From contig JABYQQ010000011.1 of assembly GCA_022605405.1 (NCBI GenBank), positions 1,240,001 to 1,304,000 of the forward strand: a DNA stretch of 64,000 bases, read 5' to 3'. Shown here one piece after another: positions 45,288 through 58,010 of the stretch (position 1 is the first letter of the stretch; each line of letters begins with the position of its first letter). Source of the stretch: Earliella scabrosa. Taxonomy: Eukaryota; Basidiomycota; Agaricomycetes; Polyporales; Polyporaceae. The position numbers and the translations under genes were made by a program. The notes below the pieces were generated by a model that did no database searches, was not told where the DNA came from, and saw nothing but the letters and a program-made list of their open reading frames with translations.

Positions 45288-46128
45288 GTGTTCTTGTCAC
45301 TTGAAGTTGAGAGCGTGAGTGCTGGTCGAGGGGTAAGAGATATGCACGATGTAGAGACGTACAGATTGGGGATGGCCGCACTTACAACAAAGGCGAGGTA
45401 GAGAGGCGAAGGTAGGTTGTGGAGTCCTCAGCTTCCTCAGTTCGGGTCAAGGGATACGTAAGCGCCAAGGTACGTTCGATCCAGGGTTGGGGTTGGCCGA
45501 CCACTGTTGACCGTCAGCCGTCCTCGCTCCGACCAACTGGGACTGCAGGAAGTGTGAGGAGCCATGTTGGGCGCGGACGGGAGGACATGCGGGGGAATGG
45601 ACATATAATCAATGCTTATTTGCTTCAGATGCTGGTAGAGCCAGAGGATTGACGTAGGTAACTCGTGGAGATGGGCGTAAACATGCTAAGTGTACAGTAG
45701 ACGAAAATGCAACTAAAACAGATCATGAAGTCCGAGCACAGTCCGTAAGATATTGGGTGGGCACTCGGTGAATGTGAAAGACAGGTGGCAATAGACGTTG
45801 GGTTCAAAGCGGATTATACGGGTGGTGACTCGCCCATCGACCACAAGAGGAACAACATCAATGACAGAACAGAAACGAAAGCTGGGTATCCGTCGGAAGT
45901 GTGAGATAATAAAACAATAAGTACGTGAGACAAACAGGACACGGGTGTGAAGAGGGCCCCGCGGATAGTGGCTTTTGGGGCTATTATGCGATACAAATCA
46001 GTGTACATACACAGGGCGTGTGTTTGCGATGGCGGCATGGTCCGGAAGGATGTCGACGACGGGTCATGATGGGACCGAAATCTTTCAAAGCTAACGAAGG
46101 GTTAGCCGTGATAATGACGTCTCATCTA
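45288..46128. other. Intergenic, 3' of the DUF3712 gene
   Basis: Contains the F-box gene 3 promoter and the 3' end of the DUF3712 gene. The DUF3712 gene might use one more exon here: a GTATGT donor after EEEALK (about 46141) and an AG at about 46086 would give a terminus ISVPS instead of VCDR. No other gene is seen. Confidence 0.4.
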
Positions 46129-49100
46129 TCATCTATCACATACCTTAAGAGCCTCTTCTTCCTCGTCTTCTTCAGAGGACGCAGAGGCGGTTGCGGGAGC
46201 AGACGCGGGTGTCTCAGCAGGAGTTGCTGATGCGGAAGGCTGAGAGGCGTCTTCGACTGAAGACGTCTCGGAGACGTCAACATCACTGCTGGTTGGCTTC
46301 GATGACTCCTCAGTAGCAGAGGGTGTTTCGTCTTCCTGGCTCGCCGCGGTACCAGTGACGGTCGCGCTCAAGGAGGCAGCACTGTTCGCATTGGCGGAAG
46401 GCAAGAGCGTATGACCAGCCTGGCTAGCGCTGATGGATAGAGCTGCCTCCTTCATCTTCGAGAGTGCTAGAGTGATTCGATACTCGGTAGGTACGTTCAA
46501 GGTGGTGAGGTGCAACCATGGGATTGTGTACTCGCCGATGCTGACCATATGAGTAAGCTTCGAGTGCCATTACGGGACGCAATTCAGAACTTACTTGACT
46601 GTCGCGGCGGAGAAGACATCGAGCCTGCCCAGAGGAATGATGCCGAGCGAGGCGAGCGCGCCCTTGACGAGTAGGACGTTCTTGACTGGCCCACTGTTGG
46701 CGGTGCCGTGTGCAGGGACCACGAAGCTGTCGAATGGTGTCGTAAAGTGGGCGTAAGTGTCGCCGTCCACACCCGAGTCAACCTGTAGGAAGGTGATCTC
46801 CATGTCGGTGTCCAGTGGGTTCGCGATCTGTAGCGCCGTGATCAGTTTACAGTCAAAAACACACTCTATGAGCCGAGCTTACGTCGAAGTCAATCGTGAT
46901 CATGTTGGTCACAAGCGTGTCGAGCGTGATGAAAGCATTGATGTGGGTCACGATTGGCGGGACGTTCATGCCTAGATGCGGTCGGTACTGTCAACACACC
47001 TGCCACGGGGACCGGGGTCGTTGTCACTCACCCTTCAAGCTCGTCTCAATCGGGGCACCCTGGAGTGCAGGAACCAATGACGCGAATGGAGAGCTTTCGC
47101 CATCACCCTTGATGCTGAGCGGGATTTCGTTGTCGGTCTGCAAGAACTCGGTCAGGAATGCCTGGGCCTCGGTGTCGTTTGCGTCATTGGGTGCGTAGTG
47201 GAACTCAGTCGGCGCGACCGTCTCGCCAGGGACCAGGTTGAGCGGATCAATGACTGCCCGACCGAGCATAACGCCATCGTGGAACACCGGCAGTGAGATA
47301 TCGACTGTCTGTAGCGAGATGTTCGACGGGTTCTCGAGGGTCGTCTTGAGCGGCGAGAGGATGTACGGGCCGTGGCTGTCGTGACCGCTACCGGTGATCG
47401 AGACATCGGAGAGACCGGCTGCGTGGTTGAATGCGTTCATGCCCTTCAAGCTAGTGGTGACGTCGAACGGAATGTCGTCGATCGGAACGTTCCCAATCGC
47501 TGTGCGAGCGACAACATCCGCGGTGCCCTTGAGATCGAACTCCACGCCGGCAGTATCCGTGACAGCCGCGAAGAACATCGTGAACGCCGCGTTGTTGAGA
47601 GACTGCAGCTTCTGGTTCTCAAACGACAGTTCGAGGTCCACGACGTTGCCTGTGGAGACTCCACCGACCGCATCCACGGGAGGTAGGTTGAGCTGAGAAT
47701 ATAAAGCATCAGCGAACTGATGTTGTGATGGTCATGTAGAGATGAAATACCTGAGCGACACTGAGACCGTGAGAGCCGAGAGTTATGTCTTGCGCACTCC
47801 TGATAACCTGCAACGAGAAGCCGAAGGGGTTCTTGTACTTCGCCAGGATGTGCTTTGAGCTCGCGATGGGTGCGAATGCGTGGCTCTGCTCGGTCATCTC
47901 GAGCTCGAGGTCGGACATCTGGATGGACGTGATGATCTACAAGCGCGAGGGCAAGTCAGTACGGTAGAGCTGGTGGTTCGTATGACAACATACGTCGAAG
48001 CGCTCTCCAGGGAGTGTGACCTTGAGCGTGAGGGTCTTGAACGCGGTGCTGAGCCAAGCGACAGGGCCGTTGGACCCTGAAGGCTGCACAGACTCGCCTT
48101 GGACGGTAAGCGTCTGGTTTTCCGCGTGGAGGTAGTTTGTGAACAGCTCGCCCATGACATCAAGATCGTCGCCGCTCTTAGGAGTAATGTGACCAGAGAG
48201 GTGCAGGTTGGTCGTTGTCTCCGGGGCGAGGAAGAAGTTCTTCCCAGAGAGTGCTGTAGAGACTTGATCAGCATACGAAGCTACCACGTGAGATCCCGAT
48301 ACTCACGCCCGACATTGGTTCCCTGGAAGAACGACTGGAACGTGACAGTGCCGAGGTCGATGCCAAGCTCTGCGTTGAAATTCTGAGACGAGCTTCAAGA
48401 TAAGGAAACTTCGAGACACTTACCAGCGGGGGACGGGATGAGCGAGTCGGTCTCGATGTGGATGCCACCAGCGGGGTCGTCTGACGGAAGCTGGAAGTTG
48501 CTGATCGTGACACCAGGAAGGTTGTTGAACGCCTTGAAAGAGATGTCCTTGCTGAGGTGTACGCCATCGAAGTGCGTCCCGAGCGCGGTGACGCGCAGCG
48601 CGTTCGTAGAGATCGTCCACTCGAACTCAGGGTTGTGGAGGAGGAACGTCGCGAACTCCGTGAACTGGCTCTGGTCCGTGATCGTCAGGCGCGCGTTTGT
48701 CTCGTAGTTGGGAACACCGTCGTTAGCAGCGGCGCACACTGCAGGTACGATTAGTAGCTGTGGCAACAATGTTTAACAGTCGTTGGACATACCTGGTGGA
48801 AGCGCGATCTTTGCGATGTCGTGACCTTGCCATGTAACGCTACGCATAGGCGTCAGCAGATTTCCTAGCTTGCTTACAGAGCAGAAAACCTACGTGACAG
48901 GCTCCACGAAGGAGATCTCCGCGTCGAACGGACCAGTGCCGATGAGCGAACCCTTCAAGGACAAGTCGAATCCATCGTCCGAGATGTTACTGTGCCAGTA
49001 TAAGTTCCTGCAACAAGACTACATAGAATTCCATACTTACGTGATGTTTGCGGCGCTGAAAGACAACTTCGACTGGTCGACAAGCTGCTGAACGATCGGC

Positions 49101-52100
49101 GGAGCGACGACACTGATGAGGTACAGTGCGGTCTCGTCGGTCTGCATGACAACTCAATCAGCTCATGGGTTGACGTGCTGCGAGTTTCAATAACCCACAA
49201 TGGCGTCAACGTTGTTCTGTTTGAACGAGAGATCCGTCGGGACTGAACATCCAAGACCAAATCAGAATGGGTCCAGCAACATTCCTCGAGGGCTCACGTA
49301 CACTCATCGATCTTCACGGCACTGTCAATGTCGAGCGTGACTTCAAGATTCTTCAGCGCGTTCAAGATCGCACTGTTGACGTCGAACTGCTTGCCACTGT
49401 AATAAGGAAGGGTATGAGACCTCCGCTAATCAATCAACCCCGATCCCTCCTCGCTCACCTGACGCAAGGGGGCTTGCCAGTGTCAATCGTAGCCTTGATC
49501 TGCACGCAGCCATGAGCAACATGTATATCACCACGCAAGCAGGACGCCTACCGAAGTCTTCTCGCCTGGGTTCGCCAACACAGCCTGGAACACGGCCGGG
49601 AGCGGACCGAGGTCGACGTGGTTGTTCTGGGCACCAATGAACAGCAGCTGGATAATGGTGAGCGGGTCGAGGTTGAACTCAAACGGTAGGGTCGGCGACG
49701 TGATCTGCGAGTGTCCGTCCGCGTGGATCGGGTTGCTGCTTTGGTCGACGCGGTTGATCTTGCCGAGGGTCAGGTTGTGGAACGTCGCGACCGCGTTGAC
49801 CTCCAGCAGGTTGATGCTCGCTGTGAAGGGGTTAGCAAGGACGAACGTCGTGCGCGCGAGGCCGGTCTGGGCGATGTCCGTCGGGAAGACGAGCGAGGCG
49901 GCCGTGATGAGGTTCTGGTGCAGCGCGGGGATCTGGACGGGGGAGATGCGGATGTTCGACATGGCGAGCTGGAGCGAGTCAACGTCCGTGGAGTCCGTGG
50001 AGCCTTGGATCGTCGTCGCGGAGTCGATGCCCTGCAGGTAGTTCTCGAGCATCTTCTGGCCAGACGCCACGGCGCCACCCTTAGGTTGATAGTGAACATC
50101 TGCAATGCGCGTTTAGTGCATATTGGAAGCATGGGGTCGTTCTGAGACCTACCGATTGCGTAGGTCTCGTTGCCAGGAAGGATAACAAGGTTGTTCTTCA
50201 AAACAGTCAGTATCGTCACGACTCCGTACTGAGGTCATGATACCCACAAGATCAGCAGACCCAATGACATCGTTCCTTCGAGCGGAATCAGCACAAATAC
50301 GCAGACAAGCCTCGATGGAATAACTCACTGGAAGAGCAGACCAAAGGAGACATCGCCAGAGCCAAGCGTGATGTTGCTCGGGTTGAACAGCGACGAGGTC
50401 ACCTTGATGAGCAAGTAGTTGGGGAAGCCACGGTTGACATCCAGGCTCGTCACAATCGACGGCTCCGCGTCCAAACCCTGCAGACCAGCGATAGTCGTGT
50501 CCACGTCAAACTGGATGTCCTGCAAGTTCAGAAGCCCAACAGCGGTCTGTGCGTCCGTGTTCGCCGCGCCCTTGAGCGACATGGTCACGCTCTTCGACGT
50601 CGCCGTATCGGAGAGGAACTGCTCGAACGCTCCATGCTGGCTGCCGAACGCCGCGAAGGGCACCTTGGAGAAGCTGAGATGGATCACGCGCGTCTCTACG
50701 TCGGTTTCGCTCGGGCCCTTCGGGATGACAAGCTGGGCAAAGTCCGTGCCGTCCGCGCCGACGGTGATGTTCTGCTCGAGCGCGACGATGTCGACTGGGA
50801 AGTCGAACGGAAGCGAGAAGGCGGCTGTGGTGTCATCGCTGCCCATGGCGGGGCGGAACGCGGTGGACTCGGTGAAGCGGAGGTCGAGCTCGTTGAGTTG
50901 GATGGATTTGATGATCTCGAGGGCGCCGCGGTTCGGGAGGACGGTCTCCACCTTGAGCGACTTGATGCCTTCGTTGAGCCAGGAGACCTACATGTCCACT
51001 GTCAATATCTTATACCCCCGAGAACTTGGGGGAGGGTCACGCACGTCAGTAGGACCAGCGCTCTGTCCCTGCACGAGGATGTCGCTGTCCTTGCCGTGAA
51101 TGAAGGCGTTGAACATCGCCGAGACAGCGTCCAAGCCGCTCTGGGAGCTCTGAGGGACCAAACGGCCGGTGAGCGGCAGGGGGATCGTCGTGAGCGGGGA
51201 GAGGTTGAAGGTCTTGGAGGTGGCAGCAGGACCGATGTTGACGTTCTGGAAGAAGTTGGCGAACGCGATCGACGTGAGCTCGACACCGACTTGCGAGGGG
51301 TTGGTGACGGTGGTCTCGAGCGTGAGGTGGATACCGCCAGCAGGGTCGTTGCTAGGAAGGTCGAACGACTTGATCTTGACACCGCCCTTCAGGCTGTTCA
51401 TGCCCTTCAGCGAAACCTTCTTGTTGTTCAGCTCAATTCCGGGGACAGAGATACCGATGGCGGCGACTACGCATGAGCCAAGTCAGCTAACCAGACAGAG
51501 AGATGGCCGGAATGTGACGTACCCGAGAGGTTTTTACCCGAGATCACCCACTCGAACGACTCCTTCGTGAGCATAGTCTTGGTGAACTCAGTGAGGTGGC
51601 CCACATCCGCAACGTCGAACGTTGCCTCGACTTCAAAGCTACCTCCGACGTTTCCCACGACGTCAATGTCGGGCATCTTGATGCTTCCGAGCGCACCTCC
51701 GTTCCACTCAATGCTCAAGCCAGCGGGGAACGCGATCTTCGCATCGACTACGCGTGTTCAACACCGTCAGCAATGTGCATATACAGGCAAAGTGAAATGA
51801 GACGAACAGGGACCGGCGTCGGTGATAGAGCCCTTGAGCGAGGTCACGAACGAGTTCTCCTTGATGTCCTTGATGAGAACAGTCTCAATCCCGAGCACGG
51901 AGCCGGAGACGATCTTCTGGACGATCGGCTGAGCGAGCATGGGGAGCAGTAGGTGCAAGCTCTCGTCCGTCTTGGTCTGCACATCGGGCTGCACGTAAGT
52001 GAGCGTGGTCGGGTAATCACCTGTACCCAAGCAGCATGTCAGTAACGGCAAGGTCGGAGCAGAAAACGAAGACGAACCAATGTTGACGTCCGCCAGGAGC

Positions 52101-55100
52101 TGCACATCCGATGACAATTTGCCAAACGCAGTGTCGACGTAGCTCGGGAGGTCAAAGCCGCTGCGCACGTTCTCATCAGCTCCTCGTCACCCAGAGCGAG
52201 ACCAAATCACGACTCACCTGAACAGATTCTGCTGCCTCTCCTTGATCTCCCTCTTCTTCCCTCCGTTCACATCCGCGACATACTGGTAGCCGCCGAGCTC
52301 GACGATAGCGTCAATCTGGTCAGTGTTGAGCCCCGCTTCACCAGCAAGGATGCGGGTGACGGTGAAGAGCGCCTCGGGGTCCATGTTCATGTCGAGGTTG
52401 AGGTCAGGCGAGTTCGTCGTCGAGTTGCCCGCAGATGCGAAAGTCACGGCCTGGTCGATCGTGCCCAGGGTGATGCCATGGAAGGTGACGTTCGACCGCA
52501 CGCGTGTGATCTCCAGGTCGGACGTGAAGGGGTTCGCGAGCGAGACGACGGCGTGTGCGATGTTGTTTCCATGGCCGGTCGTCTTGAGGACTATCAAGAA
52601 GCGGATTAGCACACAGAGCACAGACTGAGAAGGTTGAGAGCACAGCGCACCTTCCAAGGAGGCGGAGTTGAGCAACTTCGTCTTGAGGGCCGGCAGAGTG
52701 GCGGCGATGTTCAAGCTCTTGAAAGCCTCGAGGAGCGAAGTGACTTTGGTGCTCTGGCTGTATCCGGCGATGACAACCTCGACATCGTTGCCGCCAACGA
52801 AATCGTTGAGGGTCTGAAGACCTTCCGGCGAGTCGTTGGGCTAGACGATATGAGACATAAGAGAGCGTCCCATTGCCAATAGCGAACGAGTGGTGGCTCA
52901 CCTTGAAGCTACCCTGCGCGACGAGCGAGTTGTTGCCCATCTCGAGCGTCAGGTTCGGCAGGAGCGTCGTGCCGATCAGGGCGCCACCGCGGAAGAGCTG
53001 CAGCGCTGTTCATAGATACATACAATGAGCACTCTGCCCGCATGCACACACAAGGACAGAAGCACTCACCCATGTCGCCAGTGTCGAGCTTCAAGTTCGA
53101 CGGGTTGAAGATGTTCACTGCACATCCAAGTCAGCCAGCTCAGCGCCGCCATTCCCGGATCCGAACACCCTCTCGCAACCCAAACACGCACCATCGATAC
53201 CCAGCTGGATCGCGTCGGGCGAGCCGCCCAAAACGTCGGTGTCGCCGATCCGGACGAGTTTCTTGAGCCCCTGCAGGCCGTCGAGCCCAGACGAGACGTT
53301 GAACTTGATCGGGTCGAGCGTGATCTGGCCGATGCTCATGTTCGCGATCGCGCGCGCGCGGCCCTCGAGCTGGAACGGCATCTTCTCCTGCGACGTCAGG
53401 TTCCGATCTGTTGCACGCGCGAGCGCGCGTCAGCATACTCGCTTGACGAAAGCGGAAGAGAACCAGAAGCAGTAAACAGGGGGAGAGAACAGGGGCACCA
53501 GGCGGCGCGGACTGCAAGTGTACACAAGCCACCACAGCGCGACACCCGCGCCCCGAATATGGTAAGTAAGAACGAATAGGAGCGCGGACGTACTGAACAA
53601 CGAGAAAACCGGGTGGCTCGGGTCTGGGCAGTTGAGCGCCGTGTCCACAATGGAGATGTTAAGAGTTCCCTCGGTGAACGTCGAGTTGATGACCTTGATC
53701 TCGCTCGTTGACGCGCTCGAAGGCTGCAACCGCGCCCTGCTAGTCAGCACCGCGCGCACACGAGGCAGGCTTAAGTACGCACCGTAGCAAGCCCAGCAAC
53801 GACGCCCTCCCTAGTCGTGATGTTGAATTCGTTCTGGATCTCCCCAATGGCGAGATTGAACCCAAACGGCAGCTCCATTCGCGCCTGCACCGTGCGCGAG
53901 TTCGAAATCGGCGCCCACGGGTCCCGCTCACTAAACGCGAGCGCCATGTCCCCAATGCTGATCGCCTTGATCGGGCTGATCGCGCCTGGGGCCTTGAACG
54001 GCACCTGCAGCTCCAGCGCCGTCAGCCCCGCGCTCAGCCATGAGATCGCCGTCCCGTCGCTCTGCACCGACGACTTGCCCGTCGCGATCACGTCCGAGCT
54101 CTCGCCGTTCAGGTACTGCGTGAACAGCTCGGACGCCTTCGCGAGGTTCTCCGTCCCGGTCTGCGGCACGAGCGTGCCCTTCAGCGTTACGTTGTTCGCG
54201 CCGGGCTGCACGACCGTGTTCGGGCCAGAGCCCGTGCCGAGGTACAGGCCCTTGTATGAGAGGTCAAAGACAACGGTGCCGAGGTTCACATTGAACGCGC
54301 TCGGGTTGTCCAAGCCTGTGACCGCCTCGAACTGGATGCCACCCGCGGGGTCGTCCGCGGGAAGCTGGAAGTCGACGAGCCGCACGTTGCCGTTAAAGTT
54401 GTTCATCCCGTTCATCACCACGTCCTTGTCGAACTTGAGGTCGTGCGCCGTCGGGAACGCGAGCGCGCGCACGTCCACCTTCCGGCTCGTCAGGTGCCAC
54501 GTAAAGTTCGGCTGCGTGATCATGTCCTGCGTGAAGCGCGCGAACGCGACCTCGTCCTCGACCGTGAACGCGACCGTCTGGTTGATGTACGCGCGCTTGT
54601 GCCGCACGTACAGAGGCTCGAGGTCGAACCGGCCCAGCGGGACGTGGTCGCCCGAGCCGTTCACCCACGCAACCTGGACGGGCTCGTTGAACTTGATCGT
54701 CGCCTTGAAGATGCCGGCGTGGGATACCCATGCGTCCATCTTCAAATCGAAGCTGCGTGCGTCCACATGGGTCAGCGTGCGAGCTTGGTTAGCATGACAC
54801 GCGAGCGGCCACTCACGAGCTGTTTGTCGGATTGATGATTTGCGCTTGGTCGACGTTGAGGACAGAGACGTTGACGATGTGCTGCGCAATCGCGCGCACG
54901 ACCGGGAACAGGAGGATGAAGAGAATGGCGATACCGAGGAGCGCACCGACGATGCTCGTGATGATGAACCACTTGCGCTTGTACAGCGGAGGCTTCGGTG
55001 CAGGCTGTTGCCTGGGTACATCCTCTGTCCGAATCTCTTCCCCAGCCGCCGCGCCTGCTGCTCCGCCGGCGATGAGGCCATGGCCACTTTGCGAGCTGGG

Positions 55101-55235
55101 TTGAGAAGGGGGAAGGGGCTGGTTCACCGCAGCAGACGACGAGGCGTACGGGTGGACACCAGCGGAGGTGGTGCGGGCAATGGGTTGGCCGTATACGCCC
55201 GCTACGTCTTCTACATCATAGAATGATTCGCGCAT
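46129..55235 (-). CDS. Giant DUF3712 membrane protein
   Basis: About 30 exons give roughly 2,440 residues. The first exon (54817-55235) has a polar N-terminus (MRESFYDVEDVAGVYGQP), a PKPPLYKRK basic flank and one transmembrane helix (WFIITSIVGALLGIAILFIL). Everything after is lumenal or extracellular and made of LEA2/DUF3712-like beta repeats. The hallmark DDPAGGI or NDPAGGI occurs three times (near 54340, 51340 and 48470), each followed by NPS-type strands and preceded by a long module, so the body is three higher-order units of about 2.9 kb. The C-terminus is Ser/Ala/Glu-rich, ending in an acidic EEDEEEE tract. Large exons include 53783-54752, 51045-51466, 50329-50987, 49552-50099 and 47032-47692; the smallest is 28 nt (50248-50275). 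One junction (between 48424 and 48382) only keeps frame with a weak donor. Function unknown; some database entries call relatives pre-rRNA processing proteins without clear basis. Confidence 0.85.
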
Positions 55236-56114
55236 GGTCAGTAAAGGGTGCAATCGCGACGACAAAGCAAGAGCAAGGAGGGTATGGGGGAATGGCTCCC
55301 CCGAAGTCGCAGAGTGAAAAACGAAAGCCGAAGGGCAAGAATAGAGAGAAGCAACGAGATGCAGTCTTGCGGGACGCAATGAAGGGCGGGGGATTTTGAC
55401 CTCATCGCAGCATCAACTGGCGATGACCCGGAGAGCCCGTCCATGCAGCGGCGACGCAAAGCAAGCTTCGCAAGCCCCACCGTTCCAAGTGTCCTGTCTG
55501 TTCCTTGCTTCGCCTGTGCCCGTAGTCTGTTCCCCACGAGAGCGCTGTCAGCGCCGCATTCTTCGCGGCTATCGAGCCCGCTACATTCTAAATGCGGCTG
55601 AAGGTCGATAGTGCAGAACGTCGGCGGGGGTCTAGATTGCCGAGTAGCAATGGCACGTCCGGGGTTCTCCTTGACAAGTGCCCATATGCGAGCCCACACG
55701 GGGCGCCGAAATTGACAGCACGCTTCTGACCGTGCAACAGTCAAAACGATCCACGGAAATGCTCGACGCAACCGACAGATCTCCGACCAGCGGAGCAGTG
55801 CAGCACAGACACGCAGAGGCACATGGCGGCAGGGACCACTCCTCCGCACTATGTGCGCGCCGGAGATTCGGCTCTGCTCTTGAAGCGAATCGATCAGAGG
55901 ACGAGGAATAAAGGTGATGGACCCTAGCAGGAACGGACGGAGGGAGGAGAGTCAACCACGGCGGTGTCGCCTGGAGCCTAGCATAGCCGTGGTCAAAGAA
56001 GCAAGCATCAAATAGACGCTTGCGCGATGAGCGCGTCATTTCGTCCCAATTTAGGCTTCGCTCACCCAGAGATGTCAATCACCCACGCAAGGCATGCGGG
56101 AGGAGTAATCTTGC
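55236..56114. other. Upstream region of the DUF3712 gene
   Basis: Holds the 5' leader and promoter of the minus-strand DUF3712 gene. No splice acceptor precedes the start at 55235 within 60 nt, so that ATG is taken as the true start. No other gene is recognised. Confidence 0.45.
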
Positions 56115-56418
56115 AACCAGACGGTATCGGCCTCGTCTCCGCCCCTTCCATAGAAAAGCGAGATGAACAGAGGAAGGGGCAGAGACTCGGCCTATATCGT
56201 CTGGCGAGTTTCGTCCATGACGAAACCTTCTCACGGTAGGGCATCCCACTCACTTGTTCGTCTTGGCTGCAAGCTCAGCATGCCGCTGCTGCCCATCAGG
56301 TACAGGAGCGAGGACGGCAGCAGCAGGGAAGAGCCCTGCTATGCGAAAATCACCAGACGGTTTCTAAGTCCATCCCGATCTCTCTTTCCGGACGGGACCG
56401 CCCAAACCGTCTGGTGAT
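56115..56418. mobile_element. Hairpin-ended inverted-repeat element, copy 2
   Basis: Left hairpin (about 56115-56208): ACCAGACGGTATCGGCC ... GGAAGGGGC with CGGCCTATATCGTCTGGCGA. Right hairpin (about 56351-56418): ACCAGACGGTTT ... AAACCGTCTGGTGA. The terminal ACCAGACGGT/ACCGTCTGGTGA and the adjacent TTTCG match the core CGTCTGGTGA of the element at 33113-33741. There is no coding capacity. It is inserted in the gene-poor stretch upstream of the DUF3712 gene. Confidence 0.7.
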
Positions 56419-56592
56419 GAGAGGATATGACGGTCACAATAGCCGTGAAGCCTCGAGCTCTCATAACCCGTCTTTCAGCATACACTGGGACTTCGTTGGT
56501 CCTACCATTAGAGCCACGGTGGGCATCCGTCAACGTTCGGTCGAAGGAAAGTCGCAGAAAAAGCGCAACTACAGAGCACCTCTACTCTGTCA

Positions 56593-56661
56593 TGTGACAT
56601 AATCGCAGAAAATGCCTCAGAAGTGAACCCTGTCTAAGGCATTTTCTACGATTGGGTCACA
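56593..56661. repeat. Near-perfect hairpin
   Basis: AATCGCAGAAAATGCCT (56601-56617) pairs with AGGCATTTTCTACGATT (56637-56653) with a single mismatch, and the flanks TGTGACA/GGGTCACA extend the symmetry. It is unrelated to the elements at 33113 and 56115 and may be another small non-autonomous element. Confidence 0.7.
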
Positions 56662-57943
56662 GCGAGCCATAGGGCAGGTGTCGCAGTATAGCGCCTTTTC
56701 ACGACTTTCCTTTGGCAGAACATTCGCCAATGCCTGCCGTGGCCACGGCCCGCAACTCACAGCTCTAGCGCGCTATAGCGCGGAGGTTTCCGTACCGGAG
56801 GACGGAAGCTACCCGTTGGGCGATCTGTGTTCCAGAGAAGGGACGCCAGCACGCCCCTTGCGATCCAAGTCGAATCTAGAGCCGCGCAACGCCATCCACG
56901 TCGGAGAGACATACAGTCATCCCCAGCTCGATCGGTCACCCGCTCAGTGGGTCGCGTCACCCCACAGCTGAGTGCTTCGTTGGCGTTCTGGTGCCACCTC
57001 CCGCGAAAGTTACCCTATAAGGCCCATCGACCAGGGTGACCCATTGAGCAGAGGTTGACTAAGATCAACCCCTGGTCGCGTACGTCTCCACAACGAAGCA
57101 AGAAGGAGGCAAGCTAGGTTGTCGCACTAGCGCTGGACGCGCCGTCCTTCCTGCTCCGTGGGGTAGCCCCGCAGAATGTGCTTGCACAGATGCATATAAA
57201 CAAGCACGCAAAGAAGCGACAGACGGCACGGAGTTTGCAAGCGGGCAAAGAGAGAACAGGAGGAAGGAGAAGGGCACATACAACAAGCTTGAGAATAGCA
57301 TGGTGCGCTCCAGTATGAGCGCTAGTTTGACTCATGGCTGGACGTGATGATCACCCACACCAGCTCATCGCAGAAGGCAGGAGACCTAAAGATCGCAGCA
57401 GAAGAAAGGAAGGACGAGTGCGCGTAAAGCACGCAAAGCAAGGCAAAGCACAGTGTTATCGAGCAGGAAGGACAACCGACCCATGGCTGAACACTGTGCT
57501 CACGGGCTTGGAGAACACGAGCACAAATTCGGCCGGCCCAACGCAAGAGGAAATGGGCAGAATGTCGACCGAAGACGGGTATGTTGTTTCCGGGAGCATT
57601 CGAGGCAAAGCCAACGAATCATATGGCGACTTTCTGCTCATTTCTCGACGGCGGAGGACGCACCAGATCTCAATGAGCACTGCGGGGCCTGCGGCTTGTC
57701 GGGTCGACCCTCCGGGACATCGGGCTCGGGCCCATTCAACTGTCGAGAACGAAGGCGGGAAGAACGGAAACGCGAAGACATGATGCACGGGCGCGGGAGC
57801 AGAAGCCCGCCATTCCACACGCCGCCGTGCGAAACAGCGCGGAAATGAACAGAAGAGGGACACGTCGCGCAAAAGGAAGGCGGCGACGCGTCGCACAAGC
57901 TCAAAGCGATCAAAGGAGGCGCGGAGGAGGGGATGGTACTCAC
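56662..57943. other. Gene-poor stretch
   Basis: Overlapping open frames on both strands look like composition effects: pyrimidine-rich minus-strand frames such as VCALLLPPVLSLPACKL read as false hydrophobic helices. No family is recognised. It may contain further exons of the gene starting at 58010. Confidence 0.35.
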
Positions 57944-58010
57944 GGGGGCTAGCAAACGGGTTCTGGTCGTGCTGGAAGCCATAGCCGTCTCTCCTGGAAG
58001 ACTCCTCCAT
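57944..58010 (-). CDS. Possible first coding exon of an unidentified gene
   Basis: ATG at 58010 encodes MEESSRRDGYGFQHDQNPFASP and runs straight into a consensus GTGAGT donor at 57943. The NPFASP ending recalls the NPFADP-type N-termini of SCAMP and other trafficking proteins, but that alone is weak. I could not find a convincing second exon downstream. It is either a real gene whose later exons I missed, or a remnant cut off from its body. Confidence 0.3.

Noticed and set aside
50634..51476. 280-codon plus-strand open frame rich in Glu, Asp, Arg
   Set aside because: Antisense to DUF3712 exons; biased composition is the complement of the real frame.
53817..54797. 326-codon plus-strand open frame
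   Set aside because: Antisense to the large DUF3712 exon with the DPAGGI motif; irregular composition, no homology.
55235..58010. Exon at 58010 as the first exon of the DUF3712 gene
   Set aside because: No splice acceptor precedes the ATG at 55235 and a 2.7-kb intron would be exceptional here.
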